Of a DNA stretch of 64,000 nt, positions 8,683 through 17,654 are shown one piece after another. The notes below the pieces were generated by a model. That model did not search any database, was not told the origin of the DNA, and saw nothing but the letters and a program-made list of their open reading frames with translations. The DNA lies in the NCBI RefSeq assembly GCF_003675875.1, contig NZ_RCDI01000001.1, forward strand, positions 1 through 64,000, written 5' to 3'. Position numbers and translations under genes: made by a program. Source of the stretch: Halostella limicola (GTDB lineage: Archaea > Halobacteriota > Halobacteria > Halobacteriales > Natronoarchaeaceae). Position 1 is the first letter of the stretch. Each line of letters opens with the position of its first letter.

Positions 8683-11600
8683 GTGGCTCGAAAAGTGCGA
8701 GATAATATCACACCACAGATACGCAGACGAAGCGTGATGAAGGCGCTCGGCGCGGGCGTCGGGGCGTCGCTCGTCGGCGTCCCCGCCGCGGCCCGACCGC
8801 CGGACGCAGAGGGCGAGGACGCGTACTGGACCACCGGCGAGCAGTACGGGGCGGGCACCGTCCGGGACCACGGCGCGGACGACCCCTCGCGGGTCTGGTT
8901 CACGCTCTCCGAGGGCGCGCTGACGGGCGCGCGCTTCCCCCGCGTCGACCTGATGAACCTCCGGACCCTGGAGTTCGTGGTCGCCCAGCCGGACTCGGGG
9001 TACGTCGCCCGGACCTTCGAGGCCGACCGGACCGCCGAGTCGACGATCGAGCGGACCACCGAACCCGCGCGGGAGGACGCGCTCGTCTTCGAGCAGACGG
9101 TCAGCGACGCAGACCGGCGCTGGGAGCTCACCGTCGAGTACGCGGCCGACCCGGAGAACGACGCCCTGCTCGCGGACGTGCGGTTCCGGAGCCGCGGTCC
9201 CGAGACGTACGACGTGTACGCCGTCGCCGACACCGCGCTATCGAACAGCGGGCGGGGCGACGCGGCGAGCGTGGTCGACGACGGCGGCGGGAACGCGCTG
9301 GTGGCCCACGACAAGGGCGAGAACGACGACGCCGTCGTCCTCGACGAGGACGGGGAGTCGTACGACATCGCGGCGGCGATGACCGCCCGGCGCGGGTTCG
9401 ACTGGGCGAGCGTCGACGTGGCCGGCGGCGACGCGGTCGGCGCGCTGCTGGCCGACGGCGCTCCCGCCGACAGCTACGAGGACGCGTCGGGCAACGTCGC
9501 GCTGCTGGGCCGCCTCGGCGAGGGCGCGAGCGCGGTCGACGACACGGTGTCGCTCGGATTCGCCGAGGCGGGGGACACGGAGGCGGCGCTCGCCGCCGCC
9601 GGGGACGCCCACCGGAAGGGGTTCGGCGGGATCCGGGCGGCGTACGCCCGAACGTGGCGCGAGTACCTCGATTCGCTCGACGTCCCCGACGCCGTGCGCG
9701 GCGACCCCGACCTGCGCGAGCAGTACCGCTTCGCCGCGATGGTCGTGAAGGCCGTCGAGGACAAGACGTTCGCCGGCGCGGGGATCGCCAGCCCCTCCGT
9801 CCCGTGGGGAGAGGCGGTCGAGGCGAACGAGCCGAGCGACTACGGCTACAACTACGTCTGGTCGCGCGACCTCTACCAGTCGTTCACCGCGCTGGAGGCG
9901 ATGGGCGACGTGGAGAGCGCGGCCGACGCCGTCGAGTACCTGTACGGCTACCAGCAGGACGACGACGGCTTCCTCCCCCAGAACACGTTCCTCGACGGCC
10001 GGACGCGCTGGGGCGGCGAGCAGATGGACAACGTCTCGTTCCCGCAGGTGATGGCGTACCAGCTGAAGGAACGCCACGGCTACGGCTTCGAGGAGGCGGG
10101 CTACGGCTACGAGAACGTCCGCCGCTCCGCAGACTACGTCGTCGCGAACGGCCCGGACTCCGGTCAGGAGCGCTGGGAGGAGGAGTCCGGCTACTCGCCC
10201 TCCACCATCGCTGCCGAGATCGCCGGGCTGGCCGCCGCCGCGAAGCTCGCCGACGGCGAGGGCGAGCGCGCCGACGCGCTCGCGTACCTCGCGCTGGCCG
10301 ACGACTGGACGGAGCGCGTCGAGGACTGGACGGCGACCGAGGCCGGCACCGACGAGCACGGCGAGACGCCGTACTACGTCCGCGTCACCGGCGACGGCGA
10401 CCCGAACGACGACGACGAGCGGAGCCTGGCGAACGGCGGACCGACCCTCGACGAACGGAACATCGTCGATGCCGGGTTCCTCGAACTCGTCCGGCTCGGC
10501 GTCAAGTCCGCTGACGACGAGGTGGTGCGGAACTCGCTGTCCGTCGTCGACGACGCCATCCGCGTCGAGACGCCGCACGGCCCAGCCTGGTACCGCTACA
10601 ACGGCGACGGCTACGGCGAGCAGGGCGAGGGCGACGAGCACCCCGCGGGCGCGCCCTGGTCGCTCGACAACGAGGGGAAGGGTCGCCTCTGGCCCATCTT
10701 CACCGGCGAACGCGCAGAGTACGAGCTCCGGGCCGGCGACGCCGGCACCGACCTCGACCCCGGTTCGCTCCTCGAAACGATGGCCGGGTTCGCGAACTCC
10801 GGGCGGATGATCCCCGAGCAGGTGTGGGACCGGGAGGACCCCACCGACTACGGCTGGGAGTTCGGCGAGGGCACCGGGTCCGCGACGCCGCTGGTCTGGA
10901 GCATGGCGCAGTACGTCCGCCTCGCGCACGCGCTGGACGTCGGGGAGCCGGTCGAGACGCCGGCGCTCGTCCGCGAGCGCTACGCCGGGGGTGAGCGCCC
11001 CGAGGGCCCTTCGCTCTCGGTCGAGTTCCCCGGCGAGGTCGTCTCGGAGCGGACCGTCACGGTGACCGGCACAACCGACGGCGCGGAGGTCGTCGCGAAG
11101 ACGGCGACCGGCACCGTCCGCGCCGAACCGACGGACGGCGAGTTCTCGCTCGACGTGACGGTCGGCGACGGCGAGGCGACGATAACGGTCGTCGCGGCCA
11201 CCGACGGCGACGACGTGAGCGATGTCGGGACGACCGTCCGGCGGTCGACGGTCGCGTACGTCGACCTCGGCGAGGAAGTCGCCGCGTGGGACGACCCCGC
11301 GGGCGACGACCACGGTCCCGGGTCGTACACCTACCCGACGGCCGCCGAGTTCGTCGACGGCGCGTTCGACGTCGCGTCGTTCGAGGTCTACGAGACCGAC
11401 GACGCCTACCAGTTCCTCTACCGCCTCGCAGGCGACCTGACGAACCCGTGGGGCGGCGACGAGTTATCGCTCCAGACATTCCAGGTGTACTTCCGCGACC
11501 CGGCTGCCGACGGCGGGACGACCGACGCGCGGGAGGGCGTGCGGGCGTCCTTCGAGGCCCCGTACCAGCGCCGCCTCGTCGTCGAGGGGTTCGAGCCGCC

Positions 11601-11937
11601 GCGCGTCGAGGCCGCCGACGGGAGCACCGTCTCCGACGACGTGTCGGTCACCGGGTACCAGTCGGTCGACGCCGTCAAGATCGAGGTGCCGAAGGCCGCG
11701 GTCGGGAGCCTCGCGGAGCTCTCGCCGCTCCTGCTCGGACAGGACGGGTGGGGCCCGGGGCGCATCCGGACAGTCGACGCCGACCGCGCCGACTACGCCT
11801 TCGGCGGCGGCCGCGACGACGACGCCAACCCGAACGTCATCGACCTCGTGACGCCGGAGGGCGTCGACCAGTCCGAGGCGCTCGCCTACACCGCCGACGA
11901 GCGGGCGACGATCCCGTACCTGTCGCTGGAGCGGTGA
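8683..11937 (+). CDS. Secreted GH15 glucodextranase/glucoamylase-like enzyme with Tat signal
   Basis: This 1084-residue exoenzyme probably releases glucose from alpha-glucans outside the cell. The N-terminus has a Tat signal: RRRSVMK at about residues 16-22, then a hydrophobic stretch and an Ala-rich cleavage zone. A glucodextranase N-type domain (about 45-320) precedes the (alpha/alpha)6 catalytic domain. That domain shows YNYVWSRDLYQSF (about 388-400), RWEEESGYSPST with a likely acid Glu at 499-501, and MIPEQVWDRE with the likely base Glu712. After it come an Ig-like domain (about 785-850) and a C-terminal DOMON-like/glucodextranase-C module (from about 855). GTG at 8683 lies about 28 nt after TTATAA (8651-8656) and is the only start that keeps the full Tat peptide. 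Glucoamylase activity is the alternative. Confidence 0.88.
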   Translation: MARKVRDNITPQIRRRSVMKALGAGVGASLVGVPAAARPPDAEGEDAYWTTGEQYGAGTVRDHGADDPSRVWFTLSEGALTGARFPRVDLMNLRTLEFVVAQPDSGYVARTFEADRTAESTIERTTEPAREDALVFEQTVSDADRRWELTVEYAADPENDALLADVRFRSRGPETYDVYAVADTALSNSGRGDAASVVDDGGGNALVAHDKGENDDAVVLDEDGESYDIAAAMTARRGFDWASVDVAGGDAVGALLADGAPADSYEDASGNVALLGRLGEGASAVDDTVSLGFAEAGDTEAALAAAGDAHRKGFGGIRAAYARTWREYLDSLDVPDAVRGDPDLREQYRFAAMVVKAVEDKTFAGAGIASPSVPWGEAVEANEPSDYGYNYVWSRDLYQSFTALEAMGDVESAADAVEYLYGYQQDDDGFLPQNTFLDGRTRWGGEQMDNVSFPQVMAYQLKERHGYGFEEAGYGYENVRRSADYVVANGPDSGQERWEEESGYSPSTIAAEIAGLAAAAKLADGEGERADALAYLALADDWTERVEDWTATEAGTDEHGETPYYVRVTGDGDPNDDDERSLANGGPTLDERNIVDAGFLELVRLGVKSADDEVVRNSLSVVDDAIRVETPHGPAWYRYNGDGYGEQGEGDEHPAGAPWSLDNEGKGRLWPIFTGERAEYELRAGDAGTDLDPGSLLETMAGFANSGRMIPEQVWDREDPTDYGWEFGEGTGSATPLVWSMAQYVRLAHALDVGEPVETPALVRERYAGGERPEGPSLSVEFPGEVVSERTVTVTGTTDGAEVVAKTATGTVRAEPTDGEFSLDVTVGDGEATITVVAATDGDDVSDVGTTVRRSTVAYVDLGEEVAAWDDPAGDDHGPGSYTYPTAAEFVDGAFDVASFEVYETDDAYQFLYRLAGDLTNPWGGDELSLQTFQVYFRDPAADGGTTDAREGVRASFEAPYQRRLVVEGFEPPRVEAADGSTVSDDVSVTGYQSVDAVKIEVPKAAVGSLAELSPLLLGQDGWGPGRIRTVDADRADYAFGGGRDDDANPNVIDLVTPEGVDQSEALAYTADERATIPYLSLER

Positions 11938-11970
11938 CGCCGGCGGGAGAACGGTAGCCGCGAGAGCGCC

Positions 11971-13584
11971 TTACGCCCGCTTTCGGGCGGAGTCGAGGTC
12001 GATGTCGACCTCATCCAGTTTCTCTTCCCACTCCTCGCGTTTCTCCTGGTGGTCTTCGAGGAACTCCTCCATCAGCTCCGCGGCCTGTTCCTTGCAGCCG
12101 CCGCAGAGGCGCTCGCCGGTGACGCACTCGTCGTACACCTCCTTCGCGAACTCGTCGTCCTCGCCGGCGAGCAGGTAGGCGTACAGCTCGTAGACGGGAC
12201 ACTCGTCGGCCTTGCCGCCGAGTTCGCGCTGCTCCTCGGCGGTCTCGCGGCCGCCGGTCGTCGCCGCCTTCACCTTGTCGTAGCCGTCCTCGGGGTCGTC
12301 CAGCAGCGAGATGTGGCTGGCGGGGATCGAGGAGGACATCTTCCCGCCGGTGAGGCCAGTCATGAATCGGTGGTAGATCGAGGAGGGCGGCACGAAGCCG
12401 TAGCCGCCGTTGTCGATCTCGACCTCGCGCGCCAGTTCCTCCGCCGCCTCGCGGTCGAGCTCGAACGAGTCGACGTGGCCCTCGTAGACGCGCTTCTCGC
12501 CGTCGACGGCCTCGATCAGCGCGTCGAACGCCTCGTCGGTTGCCTGCCGGGCGAAAAAGCGCGTCCGGGGGCGGAGCGGCTCCTTGCCGGCCTCCGACAG
12601 CTTCTCGACCGCGGAGTCGCGGGCGTCGGAGGGCGCGACCTCCTCTAAGAGCCAGTCGGCGGCCTCGCCGCAGCGCGGCCGGTCGGGGTCCTCGGCGTAC
12701 TCCTCGCGGGCGTCGTACGCCCGCCGGAGGAGGACGCGCTCGGCGTCGTCGGCCTCGAAGCTCGCGAACGCCTCAGTCACCTTGAAGAAGCGCATCCGGG
12801 CGGCGAGGTCGCGAGCGAGGCGGACGTGCGGGTCCTGGTCCGGGCCGACCGGGATGACGGTCGGCTTCGGCTCGTCCAGTTGGGGGTAGAGGATGTCGGC
12901 CATCTGCGTGACGACGCTCTGCATGTGCGAGACGTCGGTCTCGCCGTCGAAGCCGTAGATCCCCTGGAACTCCGAGAAGCGCGCCTCGCTCCCCAGCTCG
13001 AAGGCGAGGTCCTGCACCTCGCGATTGCTGGACTGGCGGTACAGCGTCCCGTCCTCGGGGTCGAAGCCGAGCGCCAGCAGTGAGAGGACGTAGTCCCGGG
13101 CGTGCTCGTCGATCTCCGCCCACGACAGGCCGCGGGCGCTGTGCGCTTCGAGGTCGGCGATGAGCGCGTGCGCATCGCCCCCCTGCTCCTGATGCCAGAT
13201 GATCTCGTCGAAGACGAGCTTGTGGCCGATGTGCGGGTCGCCGGTCGGCATGAACCCGGAGAGCGCGGCGAACGGCTCGCCGTCGCGCATCGCGTCCGCC
13301 ACGGGGCGGTAGTCGCGGTGGCCGAAGATGACCCCGCGGCGCATCAGGTAGTGCGGGTCGGGCACCTTGGGGAGCACCTCGTCGAACTCCTCGATGCCGA
13401 ACTCCTCGAACAGCTTGCGGTAGTCGGAGACGTTGGAGGACCCCCAGGGGTCGAGAGCCACGCCGTCGACGGTTCCACCGTCTGCTCGAGGCGTCTTCGA
13501 CGCCTCCGTGTCCGCGCCGGCGGCCTCCGTTCGGCCCCCGTCCGGGCGGGCCTCCTCGTCGGCGTCGCGAGTCTCGTCAGTCAT
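11971..13584 (-). CDS. trpS: Tryptophanyl-tRNA synthetase, long form (first of two)
   Basis: This 537-residue class I synthetase charges tRNA-Trp. After an acidic, low-complexity N-terminal extension (about residues 1-42), the core has FMPTGDPHIGHK (HIGH motif, about 111-122) and GGKMSSSIP (KMSKS-type motif, about residue 412-420). A C-terminal segment has Cys pairs (CPVYELY, CVTGERLCGGCKEQ) that could bind a metal. ATG 13584 is preferred over longer frames because a TATA-like CCTTTTGCA lies about 27 nt upstream. Unlike the second trpS at 44101-45252, this gene shows no leader ORF. It lies downstream of endA on the same strand but has its own promoter. Confidence 0.95.
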   Translation of the reverse strand: MTDETRDADEEARPDGGRTEAAGADTEASKTPRADGGTVDGVALDPWGSSNVSDYRKLFEEFGIEEFDEVLPKVPDPHYLMRRGVIFGHRDYRPVADAMRDGEPFAALSGFMPTGDPHIGHKLVFDEIIWHQEQGGDAHALIADLEAHSARGLSWAEIDEHARDYVLSLLALGFDPEDGTLYRQSSNREVQDLAFELGSEARFSEFQGIYGFDGETDVSHMQSVVTQMADILYPQLDEPKPTVIPVGPDQDPHVRLARDLAARMRFFKVTEAFASFEADDAERVLLRRAYDAREEYAEDPDRPRCGEAADWLLEEVAPSDARDSAVEKLSEAGKEPLRPRTRFFARQATDEAFDALIEAVDGEKRVYEGHVDSFELDREAAEELAREVEIDNGGYGFVPPSSIYHRFMTGLTGGKMSSSIPASHISLLDDPEDGYDKVKAATTGGRETAEEQRELGGKADECPVYELYAYLLAGEDDEFAKEVYDECVTGERLCGGCKEQAAELMEEFLEDHQEKREEWEEKLDEVDIDLDSARKRA

Positions 13585-13697
13585 TACCGTAGCATCGCGG
13601 CGACACGTGCAAAAGGGGTTCGTTTTCGGGGCTTCGGGACGGCGACGTACCGACGCGTCCGGAGCACGAACCGGGACGGTGCATGCCGGGTCCCGAC

Positions 13698-14720
13698 CTA
13701 CGGCGTCAGTCGCTCGACCGACAGCCACCGCACCGAATCGCCGTCGCCGACCTGCGCGAACGTCATCGTCTTGCGGACGCCGTGGGCGAGGCGCACGTCG
13801 AGCGCCAGGTCCCGCGGGGCGAACGCGTACTCCGACGGGAGGACGCGGACGAGCCGTTCGGAGTGGCCCAGGTCGTCGACGCTCTCGACGTCGGCGTACG
13901 TCCGGAAGTCCGCGCCGAACTTGAAGCCGGTCTTGGGGACGACGCCGCGGTCCCGCAGGTCCGCGTACGCCCGGAGGCGGCGGTCGAACCGTTCGCCTTC
14001 GACGGCCCGGCCGCGCTCGCGGACGGCTTCGCGGGTGAGATCCAAGGCACCGCGGTCAGCGAGGTACGCCGCCTCGACGAGCGACAGCTGGAGCGCCTCG
14101 CGGTCCCCGTCCCGGCCGGCGAGCGGCTGGCCGTAGAACCCATGCTCGTGGAGGCGAGCCGGCGCCTCCCAGCAGACGACGCGGTCCGAGAGCAGGTCGA
14201 CGGGGACGCCCTCCGGGAGGTCGACCCCGCTGGTGCCGCCCACGTCCGGCCGGCCCGTCTCGAAGTACGTTATCTCGCTCTCCTCGTCGACGATGGCGAG
14301 CACGCAGTCGCCGAGCGCCGCTGCCGGGACGGACGCCCGCTCGCCCACGGCCCGCACCCGGTAGGCGACCTCGCCGTCGCCGGGCCCCTTGCCGCGGGGG
14401 TAGACGTGGAAGTCGGCGTCGCCGGGGTCCGGCACCCAGTCCTCGCGGGCCGGCGAGAGGTAGAAGCCCCGCTCCCGGAGGTCGGCGTACACCAGAAAGC
14501 GCACGCCGAAGCGCGGGTCGTCAACCGCCGCGAGGAACTTGCGGAAGCTCGCGCCGTCGACGGCGTCGAGGTCGCCCCGGAACAGGAGGTGGGCCGCCTC
14601 GACGCGCGAGAGCGCTATCTCGTTCCCGCCGAGCGGCCGACCGTAGCCCCGGGAGTCGTAGAACCGCTGGCGCGCGTCGCCGCCGACGCGGACGACGCCG
14701 TCCTGCAGATGTCCGTCCAT
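13698..14720 (-). CDS. endA: tRNA-splicing endonuclease (tandem homodimeric type)
   Basis: This 340-residue protein has two EndA-like repeats fused in tandem, the long alpha-2 form found in Euryarchaeota including haloarchaea. The first half is degenerate (FLVYADLRERGFYLSPA). The second half keeps the catalytic core: RAYADLRDRG, TGFKFGADFRTY, GHSERLVRVLP and VRKTMTFAQV supply the Tyr, His and Lys of the nuclease triad. It cuts bulge-helix-bulge motifs in pre-tRNA and pre-rRNA. ATG 14720 (MDGHLQDGVV) matches the family start; longer frames are shadow. Confidence 0.93.
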   Translation of the reverse strand: MDGHLQDGVVRVGGDARQRFYDSRGYGRPLGGNEIALSRVEAAHLLFRGDLDAVDGASFRKFLAAVDDPRFGVRFLVYADLRERGFYLSPAREDWVPDPGDADFHVYPRGKGPGDGEVAYRVRAVGERASVPAAALGDCVLAIVDEESEITYFETGRPDVGGTSGVDLPEGVPVDLLSDRVVCWEAPARLHEHGFYGQPLAGRDGDREALQLSLVEAAYLADRGALDLTREAVRERGRAVEGERFDRRLRAYADLRDRGVVPKTGFKFGADFRTYADVESVDDLGHSERLVRVLPSEYAFAPRDLALDVRLAHGVRKTMTFAQVGDGDSVRWLSVERLTP

Positions 14721-14866
14721 GGCAGGGGGTCGGCGTCGCGGGGGCAAAGGGCCTGCGGTAGCGAGCGCGAGACCCGCGAGACCCGAGCGCAGCGAGGATC
14801 TCGGAACGGGCGAGCGGGGACACGACCAGCGAGGTCCGAGAGGCGGGCGAACAGACCGCCCAGCGC

Positions 14867-15604
14867 TCACCGCGCCTCGCAGGTCCCGTCGAGACAGCGC
14901 CGGCCGCCGGTGTCAAACAGCGGCAGGCCGCAGGTGCACTCGCCGACGACCGTCCCCCCGGGGAGCGAGAAGCTCGCCTCGCAGTCGGGGTAGGCGTCGC
15001 AGCCGGCGAGCAGGCCGCCGCGGCGCAGGATCCGCAGGTCGTCGCCGCAGTCCGGGCAGTCCCAGGCGCGGTCGAACGCCGCCTTCACGGCGTCTTCGAG
15101 CGGGTCGCACTCGCGGTCGAGGCAGACGTCGAACGGCTGACCGCGCTCGACCCGAAGGCGGGGGCGACCGCAGTCGCAGCGCTCGTCGGTGACCGTCGCG
15201 CCCGCCGGGAGGCCGTGGCGCGCGCCGCAGCCGAGACACGAGACGGCGCCGCCGGTCCGGACCAGCGTCCCGTCGCAGTCGGGGCACTCGCCGACGGGTG
15301 TTCCGGCCTCGCTGGCGGGGTAGCGCGCGAACCCGTCCTCGGCGTGGGCGACGACCCGGAGGCGCTGGTCGCCGGCGCGGGCGTCGACCGCGAACCCCTC
15401 GTCGCGCGAGCAGGCGACGGCGTCCGCCCGGGTGAGCCACGCCACGGGCTGGTAGCCGTCGGCGTCGTGGACCAGCACGGTGTTGTCGGGCTTGACGACC
15501 ACGGTGACGCGGCCGCGGTGTTCCTCGCGGCGGTCGCCGTCGAAGACGACCGTGCAGTCGCCGGCCAGCACGCGGATCGGGTCGGTGGAGTCCGTCGCGG
15601 ACAT
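14867..15604 (-). CDS. NucS dimerisation-like domain fused to topoisomerase-type zinc fingers
   Basis: This 245-residue protein has two parts. The N-terminal part (about residues 8-90: IRVLAGDCTVVFDGDRREEH, later VVVKPDNTVLVHDADGYQP and WLTRAD) resembles the N-terminal dimerisation/DNA-binding domain of the mismatch endonuclease NucS. The RecB-like nuclease domain is absent. The rest carries several Cys clusters (CPDCDG, CLGCGARHG, CDCG, CPDCGDDL, CDAYPDCEASF, CTCG) like the zinc fingers at the C-terminus of type IA topoisomerases. It may bind DNA without cutting it. A TATA-like GTTTAAGTA about 26 nt before ATG suggests a leaderless mRNA. Confidence 0.75.
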   Translation of the reverse strand: MSATDSTDPIRVLAGDCTVVFDGDRREEHRGRVTVVVKPDNTVLVHDADGYQPVAWLTRADAVACSRDEGFAVDARAGDQRLRVVAHAEDGFARYPASEAGTPVGECPDCDGTLVRTGGAVSCLGCGARHGLPAGATVTDERCDCGRPRLRVERGQPFDVCLDRECDPLEDAVKAAFDRAWDCPDCGDDLRILRRGGLLAGCDAYPDCEASFSLPGGTVVGECTCGLPLFDTGGRRCLDGTCEAR

Positions 15605-15679
15605 GGACCGGGGTGGCCGCGGTTCGGTACTTAAACCCGAGGGACAGCACTATTGGCGGTGCGCGCCGTCGGTCAGGTC

Positions 15680-16336
15680 GTGTCTCCGAAGGCTGTGCTG
15701 TTCGACATGGACGGCGTGATCGTCAACTCCGAGGACTTCTGGGTCGAGCTCGAGACCGAGGAGATCCTGCCCGCCGCGGTCGAGGGCCAGGAGGTCTCGG
15801 AGGACGAGATCACCGGGATCAACTACCGGGAGATATACGACTACCTCGACGAGCGCTACGAGGTCTCGGTCGGCCGCGAGGAGTGGCTGGAGTACTACGA
15901 GTCCGCGGCCGGGGATATCTACGCGGAGAAGGTCGACCTGATGCCGGGCTTTCGCGACCTGCTCGCGGCCCTGCACGACCGCGGCCTGCGGGTCGCGGTG
16001 GTGTCGTCCTCGCCCCACGAGTGGATCGGGATGGTCACCGAGCGGTTCGGCATCGACGGCGAGTTCGACGCCGTGATCAGCGCCGACGACGTCGACGCCG
16101 ACAGCAAGCCCGAACCGGACGTGTACGAGCACGCCGCGAGGGAGGTCGGCGTCGACCCCGCGGACTGCATCGCGGTCGAGGACTCGAAGAACGGCGTAAA
16201 GTCCGCCAAGGCGGCCGGGATGACCGCGATCGGCTACCGGACCGAGACGAACGCCGAGATGGACCTCTCGGAGGCGGACGCGGTGGCCGACGGGGCCGAG
16301 GAGCTGCGTGAGGAACTGCTCTCGCGGACGGAGTGA
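15680..16336 (+). CDS. HAD-superfamily hydrolase, beta-phosphoglucomutase-like
   Basis: This 218-residue HAD phosphatase/mutase has motif I KAVLFDMDGVIVNSE at the N-terminus, motif II VVSSSPHEW, and the Lys and acidic motifs KPEPDVYEHAAREVGVDPADCIAVEDSKNGV. The cap domain is helical (C1 type). Family members act on sugar phosphates or related metabolites; the substrate is not clear. GTG at 15680 places the Asp nucleophile at the usual distance. TTG 15653 or GTG 15659 are in-frame alternatives. It is divergent from the NucS-like gene. Confidence 0.85.
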   Translation: MSPKAVLFDMDGVIVNSEDFWVELETEEILPAAVEGQEVSEDEITGINYREIYDYLDERYEVSVGREEWLEYYESAAGDIYAEKVDLMPGFRDLLAALHDRGLRVAVVSSSPHEWIGMVTERFGIDGEFDAVISADDVDADSKPEPDVYEHAAREVGVDPADCIAVEDSKNGVKSAKAAGMTAIGYRTETNAEMDLSEADAVADGAEELREELLSRTE

Positions 16337-16421
16337 CGCCCCTCGCACCGGCGAGACCGCGGCGGGGAACCGCCGCGCTCGCCGGCGACAGACGCCATCC
16401 GCGGAGCGTCGCGACCGACAG

Positions 16422-17582
16422 TCAGCCGAGGACCCGCACGAGGTACAGCGCGAGGTCCCCGTCGACGACGATCAGGTACGAGGCGAACCCGGCGGCGGGC
16501 ACCCACACCGATCGCGACCGCTCGTAGCCCACTCCGGCGGCGGCCGCGACGACCGTGAGGCCGACGACGTTGGCCACGAACGCCTCCGGGTACGACCGGA
16601 CAACGGACGCGCCGAGCACCGCGACCCCGACGACGAGGACGGCGACCGCCGCCGCGACGAGCGGCGTCACCTCGACGTCGACCACCCGCGGGAGGCGCCG
16701 GACGCCCCGCCCGACGAGGAACGCGGCCGGAAGCGAGACGAGGAGGACCGCCGCGGCGGTCGTCAGCGCCGATCCTGCGCCGGTGGCCGATGTTGCGACG
16801 GCCGTGGTTCGGCCGATCTCCCCGGAGACCCACGTCGTGACGCCGACGAGCGCCGCGACCACCGCAACCGCGACGGGCGGGCCCGCGCATTCGCGGAGGC
16901 TCTCCTGCACCGCGCCGTGGTACAGCACCCCCGACCCGGCCCCGACGAGTGCGCCGGGGACGACCACGCGCCACAGCAGCACGGACGCCGGTATCGACGA
17001 GGGGGCGACCCCACGGTCGAGGGAGACGAGGAGCGGATCGGCGGTGGCCGCGAACACCGCGATCACTCCCAGCCCGGCGAGCGCGGACGAGAGGGCCGTC
17101 GCTCCGGCAAGGAAAACCGCACTCGGGTCCGGCACCCCGGCGCGCACGTCGAACCCCCGCGCTTCGGCGTAGACGAACGCCGGCAGCGCCATCGCCACCG
17201 CGCCGCGGAGGAGCGACGTGACGACGTCGCCGGGGAGCGCCGGGAGGTCCATCGCCCCGTGCAAGACGTACCCGACGACGAGCAGGAACAGCGCCGTCGC
17301 CCCGCCAATCTGGACGAGTTCGTGGCGTTCGAGTCCGTCGGCCGAGTCTCGAAGGCGACGGACCGCGGCGTAGGCAGCGGCGAGGGTCGCCACGCCGAGC
17401 GACGCGTACACCGCCGCACCCACCAGTCGCGGGTCGAGGGGGACCGGCATCAGGTCGCGGAGAGCGCCTACGCTCGCTGCGGCGGCGGTCTCCAGAAGCA
17501 TCGACGCGAGCAGCAACAGGAAGAGCGCGCCGTACTCGCGCACTGGGAGGGCACCGCGGGCAGCGAGCGTCCGGATGACCAT
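16422..17582 (-). CDS. Multi-pass membrane protein resembling a degenerate CPBP (CAAX-protease-like) protein
   Basis: This 386-residue protein is strongly hydrophobic, with about 9-10 predicted membrane segments. Two segments resemble the CPBP/Abi glutamic protease family: GSGVLYHGAVQESLRE, where active members have EE..FRG, and GVGYERSRSVWVPAAG, which matches the 'GY.y.RTGSLW.P' motif. The catalytic Glu-Glu and His residues expected in active CPBP proteases are missing, so it may be a non-catalytic relative. The similarity is a motif-level impression only; the safe call is membrane protein of unknown function. Confidence 0.6.
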   Translation of the reverse strand: MVIRTLAARGALPVREYGALFLLLLASMLLETAAAASVGALRDLMPVPLDPRLVGAAVYASLGVATLAAAYAAVRRLRDSADGLERHELVQIGGATALFLLVVGYVLHGAMDLPALPGDVVTSLLRGAVAMALPAFVYAEARGFDVRAGVPDPSAVFLAGATALSSALAGLGVIAVFAATADPLLVSLDRGVAPSSIPASVLLWRVVVPGALVGAGSGVLYHGAVQESLRECAGPPVAVAVVAALVGVTTWVSGEIGRTTAVATSATGAGSALTTAAAVLLVSLPAAFLVGRGVRRLPRVVDVEVTPLVAAAVAVLVVGVAVLGASVVRSYPEAFVANVVGLTVVAAAAGVGYERSRSVWVPAAGFASYLIVVDGDLALYLVRVLG

Positions 17583-17654
17583 ACCGTCGGGTCGTTCGCA
17601 CCCGACAAAAAAGCGCAGATCGCCCCCAGTGTCGCCGCCGAGCGCGGCCCGCCG

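Noticed and set aside
13585-13697. Leader peptide search upstream of trpS1
   Set aside because: The TATA-like CCTTTTGCA predicts a start at the trpS1 ATG itself and no short ORF with Trp codons is present.
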